Assembly (NCBI GenBank): GCA_003024985.2 | Contig: PXIH01S0030448.1 | Source: Euperipatoides rowelli | Taxonomy: Eukaryota; Onychophora; Udeonychophora; Euonychophora; Peripatopsidae | Reading direction: 5' to 3' (one strand) | Length of the DNA stretch: 12,399 bases | Part shown: in pieces, positions 1 through 8,704 of the stretch | Layout: each line of letters opens with the position of its first letter | Numbering within the stretch: the first letter of the stretch is position 1 | Notes under the pieces: model-generated | The model's input: only the letters and a program-made list of their open reading frames with translations | Databases searched by the model: none | Told to the model about the DNA's origin: nothing | Translations under genes and position numbers: made by a program

Positions 1-580
1 ATGTCATTAGAAAATTTTGCATTAGTAAAACATTTATCTAAAATATTATGCCTCTTGTTGGGTTTTTAATCAGTTGAACAAAGCCATTAAATTCAGAATA
101 AAGGAGTCATCCATTTGATTGAAGTCACCAATCACAAATATATTGGCTTTAGGGTTTTTAGCTAACAAGTGATCAAATATTAAGATGAGATAAAAAATTT
201 AATTTCTATGAGTTTAATATCACCCGGGGGAAGTAAATCTCAATGAAAGCTATCCAAGGGATTTCTCTAGGAAGATATTTGGGTTTAACAATAATAGAAA
301 CTGCTTCTATAGTATCATTTTCTAGATTAAATATCTCCTGAACATGAATGCAGTCTCTAACATAGACTGACACACTCTCACCATGAGATTTGTCTGTTCG
401 AGTGCAAATTTTCTGTGTCGATTTGTATCCACTGATATTAAAAGACTCGAGTTGCTCACTCGAAATCCAAGTTTCGGTAAGGATAACAATATCAGGATTA
501 TGGGTGAAAACTGTGGCCTCAATTTGGTCAAATTTATTATGAATGGATCTCACATTAGTGAACAAGATTGAAGGAAACAA
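1..580 (-). pseudogene. LINE-A ORF2 endonuclease domain, frameshifted and cut by the window edge
   Basis: This is the N-terminal endonuclease/exonuclease/phosphatase domain of a non-LTR retrotransposon ORF2, the nuclease that nicks target DNA to prime reverse transcription. The frame 580-206 reads FTNVRSIHNKFDQIEA, then DIVILTETWIS, giving the Asn and Glu active-site motifs in the family order. At about 220 the frame breaks: YFPRVIL is read where another frame gives YFPPGDIKL. Beyond a further shift, IFVIGDFNQMD carries the Asp/Asn motif (GDFN codons 129-118), and a third shift is needed to read LIKNPTRG and ILDKCFTNAKF, a usual block near the domain end. At least three frameshifts plus stops make it non-functional. 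The SDH motif and the reverse transcriptase would lie beyond position 1. The style fits CR1/Jockey/L2-like LINEs, but I cannot place the clade. The start is uncertain because the upstream frame is also broken. Confidence 0.85.
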
Positions 581-1072
581 ATATTTTTAGAAGTATTGCA
601 ATAGGTGAGATTATTAAAATTAATATTATTAAATGATCTTATAGAATGATTAAATCTATTTATAATTATAGGCTCTATACTAAAAATTTGACCATCATCT
701 TTTGTTAAGAGAAAGTCAACCAAAATAATGTGGTTGCTATGCCGACACAACATAAGGTATCAAAATTATTTTCAATCAATGCTGAAGAATGAAGATGCAC
801 CATTAGAGAGGAAGATAAATGATTAAACTCATTAACTAATGTATAATCTGTTAAGTTAATAACACTGTTTCGTCTTGAATTATTTGAGAAGTTTTTATCA
901 ACTGAAGTATCCTTATTATGAAGTTAGTGTCAAAAATTTCATTATTTATGGTATTATCTGCATAAATTTTAAACGTTGCTTTTGGAAAAATATTCAGCGC
1001 ATCATTTAGTGCTTTAGTGTAAATGCTATTGATTTTGATGTAAAAAGAAGCATAAAGTTTAACAAAATATCT
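550..1072 (-). pseudogene. LINE-A coding remnants upstream of the endonuclease (ORF1 end and/or ORF2 leader)
   Basis: Three overlapping open stretches in different frames run into the endonuclease: 1072-851, 923-705 and 753-550. The first holds YTKALNDALNIFPKATFKIY followed by ADNTINNEIFDTN. That resembles the end of the RNA-binding part of LINE ORF1 proteins, but the resemblance is by eye and weak. The second is rich in Ser/Asn (NFSNNSRRNSVINLTDYTL). The third (VDFLLTKDDGQIFSIEPIII) leads directly into the endonuclease frame. Reading them as one ancestral coding region needs frameshifts near 920, 755 and 580. The location, the strand and the continuous open character across shifted frames suggest decayed coding sequence of the same element. 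No specific domain can be proven, and the boundary between ORF1 and ORF2 is not visible. Confidence 0.5.
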
Positions 1073-1255
1073 CTAGTTAATTTGAAAATTATAAGATATG
1101 TTTCTAGAAAATTTTATAAGTTGGCACCTAGATTTTCTTAAACAACTCCAACACATACTTCTCAACTCGTTTTCTTTTAACAACTGTAGAACTAGTTTAA
1201 AGGAAAAACAACCATGAAAGAACAATTTTCACAATGGCATTTTCTTCTAAATCAC
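1073..1255. other. Spacer between LINE-A and LINE-B, possibly more decayed LINE-A coding
   Basis: This 183-bp stretch abuts the poly(A) end of LINE-B. On the minus strand it contains a short Cys-rich reading (CHCENCSF, about 1215-1240) and, in another frame, a Lys/Arg-rich reading (VVKRKRVEKYVLELFKK). Both are interrupted by stops. If LINE-A carried a zinc-binding ORF1, these could be its remains, which would mean LINE-B inserted inside LINE-A. The evidence is thin and the stretch may simply be noncoding. Confidence 0.25.
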
Positions 1256-1292
1256 TTTTTTTTTTTTAAATTTTAAAATTTCAAATTTTATT
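1256..1292 (-). promoter_or_regulatory. LINE-B polyadenylation signal and poly(A) tail
   Basis: Read on the minus strand, AATAAA (complement of TTTATT at 1287-1292) is followed 19 nt later by 12 consecutive A residues (T run at 1256-1267). This is the arrangement of a processed RNA 3' end copied into DNA, and it fixes both the strand and the 3' boundary of LINE-B. Confidence 0.8.
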
Positions 1293-1535
1293 TGCAAGGT
1301 TGAAAATGATACAATAAATCACAAGTTGAGAGTTATACAGATTCATTACATGAAAAAATAGAACAATACCTGAAAATATAAGGAGAAAAGGTTGTAAGCC
1401 ACCATTAAACTTCTAACAAAAGGTTTACATTTTAACTGCACAAATGAAAATGGAGATTGTTGATGCCAAATATTATACAAAATCAAAAATGACGGCTGGT
1501 AAATACAATGAAAAACCCAAAATTATTTTCTCACT
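1268..1535 (-). other. LINE-B 3' untranslated region
   Basis: On the minus strand this stretch lies between the ORF2 stop (1538-1536) and the poly(A) run. It has stops in all frames and no coding character. The 3' UTR of LINEs is the part the reverse transcriptase recognises, but no obvious stem-loop shared with the other LINE remnants in this window was noticed by eye. Confidence 0.7.
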
Positions 1536-4500
1536 TCAAATCGAGGAGAATTGAAGAGCAGATAGATGCAGGATATCATTTTTATATCTTAACTCCACCT
1601 CACTTCTAACCGCAGACCAACTGTCAGTGCATGTCCCACCAAACAAGACCAGATTACGAGCTTTCCAAATGACAAAAATGGAGGTTAGCAGAACCTTCAT
1701 AACACCCTTATTTTTAACCAAAATTCAAAGAGATTGATCAAGTTGGAGTTGGACAATTGGAAGTTAAAAATCGCCATAATTTTACGTCGGCCTGAACTGA
1801 ATGAAAGACAATGAAAAAACAGATGCTCGGCTGTTTCAATCGAGTCACAAAAGAGACAGTGATCAACAATTTTGAAATGATAAACTTCAACAAGTCTTGA
1901 CCTGACTGGTAACACACCATATGCCAGTTTCAAAACAAAATCAAAAAGGCCAGGATACGTATATTGTCTGAAAAGAGCTTTGTTTATTGAGAATAGGTAA
2001 TTCTTTGCGAGAATACAAGGATTGACTTGATCATAATGATTGATGAGTTGCAAGTAGGAAGTTTTTTGAGGTTGCAAAGAGTAGAGGTCATCCATCAGAT
2101 TGAGATGAATTTTAAAAATTCTTATAAAATTTTGTGAAATGTTCTTAGGAGGAGGTGTGTCTGTGTGAATAACTGGAATGGAAAAGCCCATTCTTTGATA
2201 TTCCCTTATGAGAACAATAAATGAATTAGAAGTTATAGAATTAATCAGTAAAGATAGATCTCTCAAGTTAAGTCCACCAGCTGCACGAGATAGCTGAAGT
2301 TGCTTGATGGAAATCAAGTGAATTTTATTGTTCCACAGTGCATTAGAAGAGAGTCTATATAGTAATCTTAGAAACTGCTTAGTGATTGAGACATGGGGGA
2401 CAAAATAATTAATTAATGGGTATACATAGTTATTGAGGGCCTTAATTTTCAAAGAAATTGAGGCATTTAAAATTTTGATATTTGAGCAAATCTCTGTAGC
2501 CTTTTTCAATATGTCCCTTTGAATTAAGTGTCTAGACCTAATGCCATATAAAGGATAAGGCAAGCCCAAAAATTTGGAAGGCAATTTTGGCGAAAAACCT
2601 GGGATAACAGTTTCGCAGAGAATTTTGAAGGCATTAGATTTAGTATAGTTTACATTAGAAGAAGTTAGGTCAGAAAATTCCTTTAATAAATGTTTGGCAG
2701 TGGCCAAGTCATTTTCATCCTTACAAAAAATGCACAAATCGTCCACAATTCGTCTTACAATTGAGAGAAGCACTTCTGATTCCAACAAGCGAGTTATTTA
2801 AATTAATCATCAATTTGTTGATGTAGAGAGCAAAGAGATTAGTGCTCGGAGCAAAGCCCTGAGCAATAGAATTTCTTAACACAAAGGATTTCATTAATCT
2901 TCCTTTAAATTTAAGAGACGTATGTCTAGTAGATAAATAATTAATGAGAGCTCGAGATAAATTACTATTTCGAAAGGTGGAGTAGATTTCGTCACATAAA
3001 TAGGATAAAGATACGCTAGTAAGATCAACTATGAATAAAATTGCCTCACTGTTTTTAGTATAATTGATGCTAAACATTACTTCAGATAAAATGTGAAGTG
3101 GGGTGTGAATTGAACGACCCGTAATAATAATATTCGGCAGTAAAATGTTTAATTTATCATTAATAATTTTGGAAAAGAGTTTGATGTCTTAGTTTTCAAT
3201 AGTAATGGGCCTCAAGTCTGAAATCAGATTAAAGTTATTTTCAAAAGAGCTATTTTTCTTGATTAGGAAGAAGTATGATTGATTAAAAAATAGGGAGGAA
3301 AGGTTCGTGTTAATTAACAAATTGAAAAATTTGACTAATTGTGGAACAAATAAATTTGAGAATTTTTTTATAATTGTAATGTTAATTCCATCTGGCCCAG
3401 GTGGGACGTTAGAGTTGATGTTTTTCAATGCTTGCTCAATATTGGAGTGAGAGATAACAAAGTTATAATCTATAAGGCTTTGATCAAAATCACCAAAACC
3501 GTAATTTAGAGGTTTAACAATTTGATTGAAGCTGACATCTCTATTTAGTCTATTAAAGTAAACCTGTTCAATGAGTTCTGGGGTTTCATTACCCATATAC
3601 CACAAGTCCTCGTGAAAAAAATTTTTGGACAGTTTTTTTTTTTTTGAGCAATTCTTAGTGTTAAAGTTTGTTTTATCAATTCTCTATTTTTAATATTATA
3701 GTTTTTAAAACTGTTTAGCTGTTCCTGTTTTTCATACAAAGCGGACAATTTTTTTTTGTATTGTTGTGTACATCCAAGCTATCAAGTTTCAACACGTCTA
3801 ATTTATTAATAATACTCTCATACAGCAAAATATCATCTTTTAATTTTGAAGTAAAATTAAAATTACAGTTTTTCAGCAGTTTGTAAAGGTCTTTTTTAAA
3901 ATGAATCCAATTGTAAATAGAAAATGAACTAGCCATACACCACTCAAAGTGTTTAATGCAAATGTTATTTAGAGACAGTGTATCAAGAGAGATTTTTGGA
4001 TGAATTAGGATATGTTTATTTCCTTTCAAAACATTGGCACCACAGTCAGACGCATTTAAGAAAACATGGGCTATAATGTGACAGTGATCAGAAAAACTAT
4101 TAAAGCCTATCTTTAAATTAACAGATTTAAAACAATCTTTCTGAATAAAAACGTAGTCAATTTTGTTAGTCGAAGCTTTAGTAATTCTTATTGGAGTTTT
4201 GAAATTCCCAGTAATGGAGAAAATATCAATAATATTTTTAGATTTTAAAATTTGATTTAAACCATTTAGTTTGGAGATGTCATTAATATTAAAAGCACTC
4301 GCGCAAATGACTTTGGCATTGGAATTAATTAATAATTTAATAATTTGATGTGATTTTAATTTATTTTCATTTAATTTGTTTTGGGCATAATAATTGATAA
4401 TTGTGTACGGATCTTCGTTTATGAATAAGTTAACAGCCAAAATTCTTGGATCAGATAAAATTACTCAAATATCTTTTACAAGAGGATTTTTTAAAATCAA

Positions 4501-4728
4501 TGTCATAACCCCCATAGAAGGAGCAATATTTCTAGATTCAAAGACAGAGTAATCCTTTTCAAAACTGTTCAACTTTACAGTATCAAAACATTTGAGTTTT
4601 GTTTCTTGAAGTAATATGAAAAGAAATTCCTGTTCCAAAATAAATTTGAGCAAACGCTTTCTTTTAGCACCGCTATTTAAGCCCTGCGTGTTTAAAACAA
4701 GGAATTTTACTTCGCAAATTTTATTCAT
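1536..4728 (-). pseudogene. LINE-B ORF2: endonuclease, reverse transcriptase and C-terminal Cys/His motif, broken
   Basis: This is the ORF2 polyprotein that would nick DNA and reverse-transcribe the element RNA. The likely start is the ATG at 4728-4726; a TTG lies two codons upstream. Endonuclease: LNTQGLNS and LLQETKL, then NKIDYVFIQ and FSDHCHIIAH (about 4080). The usual GDFN motif reads SAFN, so its Asp is missing. Reverse transcriptase: NVPPGPDGI (3407-3384), DLRPITIEN, LFIVDLTS with the motif-A Asp at 3026-3024, RNSIAQGFAPSTNLFALYIN, and IVDDL with the Asp pair at 2743-2738. Then LPSKFLGLP, the AAGGLNLRDL block, and HCLFCDSIETAEHLFFHC (about 1865-1810), ending with IWKARN near the terminus. 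Damage: TGA at 4467-4465, a shift at the 9-T run 3749-3757, a shift at the 13-T run 3633-3645, TAA at 3191-3189, and shifts near 2750 and 1718. The AFD part of motif A also appears deleted. Family identity is secure; clade is not. Confidence 0.92.
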
Positions 4729-4963
4729 TGTCAATGGTTGAGTTCAGGATTTCAAATTTAGGACGCTTATGGTTTAGATAAACAGTTCCTTTGATACCCG
4801 TATGCAATACAGGGTTATTGTTTTCAGAGTTGACAGCCAGATCTAAAGAGTTTTCAGATAGTTCAAACTGACCGCTGTTGTTATTAGTCCAGAAAGATTT
4901 TGGTTTGAGAGAGTTGTTTACAAAAGGCGGGAATCTGTTCTTGTTTAAAGCTATGATATAGTC
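4721..4963 (-). pseudogene. LINE-B ORF1, C-terminal 80 codons
   Basis: An open frame without a Met runs 80 codons from 4963 to a TAA at 4723-4721. It begins DYIIALNKNRFPPFVNNSLK and ends NHKRPKFEILNSTIDNE. It is rich in Asn and Ser with a basic stretch near the end, and no zinc knuckle or coiled coil is visible in this part. The coding interpretation rests on position (directly upstream of ORF2 in the same element), on lack of stops in an AT-rich background, and on the 8-nt overlap with the ORF2 ATG. In two-ORF LINEs ORF1 encodes the RNA-binding protein that coats the element RNA. Here only the tail remains, so that role is inferred from position rather than from a domain. Upstream of 4963 the sequence becomes AT-rich with stops in all frames. 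Confidence 0.55.
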
Positions 4964-5160
4964 TTAAAATACATTATAATATATTATTATTTTTAGTATA
5001 TGATCGAAAACGATGTTTCTGTAAATGAATTAATGAGACATTCTGTTTACTGTATATCACTATATAGCCTACTAGACTAGTAGATAAAAAAAGGAGAGCT
5101 CAAACTCCATCCGGGTATTTCCCTAGTAGAGTATAATTGTCGTTTCAAGGACAGTGATNG
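4964..5160. other. AT-rich spacer with a 15-bp palindrome and one ambiguous base
   Basis: No coding signal is seen. CTACTAG-A-CTAGTAG at 5069-5083 is a perfect 7-bp inverted repeat around one central base, and a related CTAGTAGA recurs about 40 bp later. Position 5159 is N, just before the compound repeat, which suggests an assembly difficulty there. Confidence 0.5.
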
Positions 5161-5487
5161 CATATGACATCACATTATGATGCATGATGGTATATCTCAC
5201 TGTCCTTCTTGCACTCATTCTTGTTCTCACTCTCGTTCTCATTCTCATACTTGTTCTCATTCTTCTTTATATGCCCATATATGGACCTATGGCATCAAAT
5301 TATGATGCATGATGGGACATCTCATTCTCGTTCTCACTTCCATTCTCGTTCTTGGTCCTGTTCTCATTCTCGTTTTGCTGCATGATGGGATAGATTATGA
5401 TGCATGATGGGATAGATACCCCACCCACTTCAAATTTTTCGAGTTCTCATTCCCGTTCTCGTTCCCATTCTCGTTCATCGACTTAGA
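5161..5487. repeat. Compound tandem repeat: ATGATGCATGATGG block plus TTCTCR hexamer array
   Basis: Two parts alternate. A conserved block, ATTATGATGCATGATGG, occurs at about 5175, 5297 and 5396, with an extra partial copy (GCATGATGGGATAGAT) at about 5380. Each block is followed by a degenerate pyrimidine array built from TTCTCR-type hexamers (for example CATTCTCGTTCTCATTCTC). The larger unit is roughly 100-125 bp and occurs about three times, with variable array lengths. The plus strand of the array is almost purine-free apart from the wobble position. This is consistent with a minisatellite made from a microsatellite plus its flank. It has no coding capacity in a consistent frame. Confidence 0.8.
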
Positions 5488-6589
5488 ATATTTTTCATGA
5501 ATCAGAAATTTTTATGTTTTTTTATCACAGTGCCACACCCACCCCTGTCATCATAGGACCTCAATTTTTGGGACAATCATAAAAGTTGTATATATCATAC
5601 CTGTAAATTTTCAGCTCGATACGGCATCATTAACATGCTAAAATAAATACGCAAAGTCAGTATGTAAAACTCGTATTTTTTTTAAAATTTAATCTATACA
5701 GTATATTTATAAATATTTTAGGAGGTGGGGGAGGGGGCACACCAATCCGTAAATGGAATACATATTTGAAATCCTTAAGATTTGTAGATCATGTTAAAAA
5801 AAAATTTTGAAATTGGAGCATTTTTAATATTAGAGTTCATTTTTTCAAAGTGATTCTTATATATTGTATATGTAAAAATGGTTGACAGACGTACATCAAA
5901 GCTCGCCGCTGCCTTGCTAGCTAGTGCATATCAAAAGTTTTAAAGAAACTATTTTGAGTAGTGTAAAAACTTTAAAAATACATAGCCCGACCTGTTTACC
6001 ACATAGAGAGTATACTATACTTCTTTCGAAAGCTATTTTATCCATTTAAAACACCAAAGCTATATTTTATTTCACACCAATCGACATTTTACTTCATTTT
6101 TAATTCAAACTTCATAAGTTACTTCCATTTAGATCGTGCTCAGTACACAGTGTCATGAACATAAAACTAGAAAATAGTTTAACCATTTAACGACTGGCTC
6201 AAGATTTTCTAAGCACGTCAGAAAGACATAAAAAATGTTACAGAAGGGAATGATAACTAATTAAGTAACTTTAATAAAAGGTGGAATATTAGACTATAAC
6301 TAAAATAAAAATAATAATAAAAACATACCATATTTTTACAAGCCATTATAAATTAGATGCACCATCCTTTCAAGTCTTAAATGAAATAATATATTTCATC
6401 ACGGATACAAGACACTAATCAAAGGGTACTTACTGTAATTACCAAAAGTACAAAAAAGATTATCATTATTAGTTAATCTCTTTTTGATTATCTTATTCAC
6501 TTATTTACTTATACTAAAACAATAGATAAAGTACAGAATCTTTTTTTACAACATTCTTAGCGATTATCTCACTTCCTGATCATTTTATA
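5488..6589. other. AT-rich spacer, no gene recognised
   Basis: No coding homology is seen on either strand. Local exceptions to the AT-rich background are a C-rich patch (CCACACCCACCCCTG, about 5532-5547), a G-rich tract at 5721-5737, and a GC-richer patch around 5890-5935 that lies within a 21-codon ATG-to-stop frame (5878-5943). None is strong enough to call a gene or an element. Confidence 0.5.
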
Positions 6590-6590
6590 N

Positions 6591-6609
6591 TAATAATAAT
6601 AATAATATC
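6591..6609. repeat. (TAA)n microsatellite
   Basis: About six perfect TAA repeats start directly after the ambiguous base N at 6590. The N at the start of a microsatellite probably reflects uncertain repeat number in the assembly. Confidence 0.85.
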
Positions 6610-6629
6610 TAAATAAAAAAAACTTTGAA

Positions 6630-7360
6630 GTGGAATAAAAAATCTATTGTAGGCTATATGCTTTTTACTATAATGAAATCTGCCGTACATAACCTACTTT
6701 TACTATAATAAAATCATTACTATTAAATAATGATAAAAATCTATTGTATTTACTTTTATAAAATTTAAAAAAATATTATAAATCATTAGAAACTAATAAA
6801 ATAAAATTTACCGTAAAAGCACACCACTCCACATCTTTGTATTTGGTAGGTTCAAACTTGATAATCCCCAATGTATTAAAAATAAAGTTTAAAAGTTCAT
6901 AAGCACAATTCAATATAGCCTACCACTACTACAGTACCATACTATACTAATCTTTTACCATACTATAATCTTTACCATACTATAATCTTTACCATACTAT
7001 AATCTTTACAGTACCTTTCACCGTACTTAGTACATTAGTATCGAGATCACTTAAATAGAAAAAGGTCGATCGCTACAATAAAACACCACATCATTATATA
7101 AACACGGCTTAAATTTAAATTATACTGTACCTACATTATTTTTAATATTAGACTAAAGAATTTTAATATCGCTACCGTTAAATAATAATAAATTCTACCG
7201 TTATGCTTTTATAGAATCAAAACTTTACATTAAATAATAAAATCTTATCATTAAATAATAAATTCACTGTATTTAGGCTACTTATAAAACCTATATACAT
7301 ACTTTTACTATAATAAAATATGCAATACACAATTTTACTATAATAAAATCTACATTCAAT
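6630..7360. repeat. Degenerate satellite-like block of short AT-rich units
   Basis: The motif TTTTACTATAATRAAAT recurs at 6663, 6698, 7303 and 7333, with neighbouring copies 35 and 30 bp apart. A second motif of the type AATCTAYYGTA recurs around 6640 and 6735, with relatives near 7195 and 7268. The flanking words TAGGCTA and TAAATAATAAA recur between them. The pattern fits an old tandem array that has decayed, but unit length and phase are irregular. No coding frame is present. Confidence 0.55.
6936..7014. repeat. 17-bp tandem repeat, three perfect copies with degenerate flanking copies
   Basis: The unit ACCATACTATAATCTTT is repeated perfectly at 6957-6973, 6974-6990 and 6991-7007. A longer variant (6936-6956, four extra bases) precedes it and a partial copy (ACAGTAC) follows. 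The perfect identity suggests recent slippage or amplification inside the older, decayed satellite block. Confidence 0.9.
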
Positions 7361-7779
7361 TTACAAGATAACTGACCAGAAGTGACATAATAGTAAGCTA
7401 TATGCAGAACGAGTTACAAAAAAACTTAAACATTTTTTTATTTTTGAAAAACCTATAATACCTGAATGTAAGCTAAGGCTAAATAGAAGTCATCATCATT
7501 ATCATTAAAATAAATAATCTAATTGCTTCCTATCTACAATCAATCTCTGTACATAACACTAGTGAAAAACTTAAGCATTCTATTATTCAAAAATTCAAAA
7601 ATTTAGAAAATCCAAGAAGATCGACTTTGATCATGTGACTTCTAGTCAATATATCACCTCTAACTAATCACTTCGTCAAAAATTAAAAATTGTGACACTT
7701 TCAAATATAGTTTTAAAAATCTAACTCAGAGTTAATTTACATAATGCCTTCTATATTAATTATTTTAACATAGAAAAAA
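7361..7779. other. AT-rich spacer, no gene recognised
   Basis: Strongly AT-rich with short A and T runs and small CAT/ATT repeats around 7490-7507. Nothing coding or structured is recognised on either strand. Confidence 0.5.
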
Positions 7780-8178
7780 TTATATAGCTCTTATTAATAT
7801 GAAGTCATACAAAAATTCTAATTCCTCTACTTCCGATACTTTAGTATTACCAATACTATTTACAATCATTTTAAATTTCAATTCATTGTCTTTGAACTTA
7901 TTACATAGCGTCTGTACATTAGTATATAAGGACATAACCTTTGATTTGATACATCAAATTTTTCTAATATACTGTCAAATTTGGAGTTCATTATATCTAG
8001 CTGTTTTTTTAAGTCATCATTAGAAATTTGTTCCTCCCCTGAGATAACACCATCACCACAAGAATTTTCAGGTGAGAAGACTCTGTCTTTTAAAAGAATG
8101 TGTAACTAAACTCGGAGACGAAACTAAATTTTCATTAAAATGATCAATTTGTGTGCTAATATTAGGACCCAGTTTCAT
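7780..8178 (-). pseudogene. Coiled-coil protein remnant, probably a LINE ORF1 fragment
   Basis: Three overlapping minus-strand frames join into one plausible protein of about 125-130 residues. Frame one starts at an ATG (8178-8176), reads MKLGPNISTQIDHFNENL and stops at 8070-8068. A shift in the A-rich run near 8092 leads to frame two, KDRVFSPENSCGDGVISGEE then DDLKKQLDIMNSKFDSILEK, stopping at 7880-7878. A shift near 7945 leads to frame three, KVMSLYTNVQTLCNKFKDNE then LKFKMIVNSI, ending with TAA at 7782-7780. The middle shows heptad-like spacing of Leu, Ile, Met and Phe, as in the coiled coil of LINE ORF1 trimers, preceded by an acidic, Ser-rich segment. The RNA-binding C-terminal part is not visible. 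No database match is available, so another coiled-coil protein remains possible. The plus-strand frame over the same bases looks like a shadow. Confidence 0.5.
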
Positions 8179-8639
8179 TTCAATAGAGCCAATAATTAAA
8201 ATTACATAGATAGGCCTATTAGTAAATGTCAGTGTTCACAGTATTAGCTAAACAAAGAATTCTAACATTAATAAATTTAAATCTAAATATTATAAGATTG
8301 ACCTCAAAACATTAAATTTTTTTGTTAAATTGCATGTACAAATTTGCATATATCCCAATTTCAATTTTATTGACATAAATAATTATTCCTTTATTATAAA
8401 ACCCATTATAATCCCAAATGAAAATAAAAATATCTTATTAACTTACTTTCTTATTTGAATTTCTGAAGAAACAAACATATTTCATTTAAATACTTCGAAT
8501 TACTTTAAACATTCACTTTCATCGACAGTAACCATAAGATGCCATTTATAATATCGATAATGAAAACGAGGCCAAGAGCAGCATAGAATCGATCTTAATA
8601 TAAAATATGGTTAACAGATAAAAAGAAGAAAAAAAAGGG
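8179..8639. other. AT-rich spacer, no gene recognised
   Basis: If the downstream fragment is a LINE ORF1, this would be where its 5' UTR or promoter lay, but no boundary or motif confirms that. It contains TAGGCCTA at about 8212. No coding frame was recognised. Confidence 0.45.
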
Positions 8640-8704
8640 AAATAAATCAGAATAATATAAACCACTGATTTAACTCGACTCTCTACTGCGCTGTAGTCTC
8701 TCCC
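8640..8704. repeat. 65-bp direct repeat, copy 1
   Basis: This copy starts AAATAAATCAGAATAATATA and ends GCGCTGTAGTCTCTCCC. It matches 9180-9245 with four substitutions and one single-base indel, about 92-93 percent identity by eye. The homology stops abruptly at both ends. An A-rich run (AAGAAAAAAAA) precedes it. Confidence 0.85.

Larger units (their letters stand above)
1256..4963 (-). mobile_element. LINE-B: long two-ORF non-LTR retrotransposon copy, non-functional
   Basis: A single minus-strand element can be followed for about 3.7 kb: the last 80 codons of an ORF1 (4963-4721), an overlapping ORF2 (4728-1536), a 3' UTR of about 270 nt, an AATAAA signal and a poly(A) run. The domain order (endonuclease, reverse transcriptase, C-terminal Cys/His motif) and the wording of the endonuclease start (LNTQGLNSGAKRKRLLKF) resemble the L1/Tx1-like group of LINEs. 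That clade call is by eye. The ORF1 frame stops at a TAA at 4966-4964 with no Met, so the copy is 5' truncated there or ORF1 is broken. No target-site duplication was found by eye: the bases beyond the poly(A) at 1255 and below do not recur beside 4964. Confidence 0.9.

Noticed and set aside
383-571. Plus-strand open frame of 62 codons
   Set aside because: It is a shadow of the LINE-A endonuclease coding strand.
4964-5000. Target-site duplication for LINE-B
   Set aside because: The bases beyond the poly(A) (GTGATTTAGAAG on the minus strand) were not found near the 5' end of the element.
5161-5487. Possible CRISPR-like array because of regularly recurring blocks
   Set aside because: The sequence between the blocks is itself a degenerate hexamer repeat, not unique spacers, and the context is eukaryotic.
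5527-5740. Possible terminal inverted repeats (C-rich TGCC patch near 5530 and the G-rich tract near 5730)
   Set aside because: Only about 11 of 16 positions pair, and both are low-complexity, so chance similarity explains it. No target duplication is seen.
7799-8023. Plus-strand open frame of 74 codons
   Set aside because: It lies over the minus-strand coiled-coil remnant, whose three-frame reading is more protein-like. The plus-strand translation is hydrophobic, as expected of the reverse of an AT-rich coding strand.
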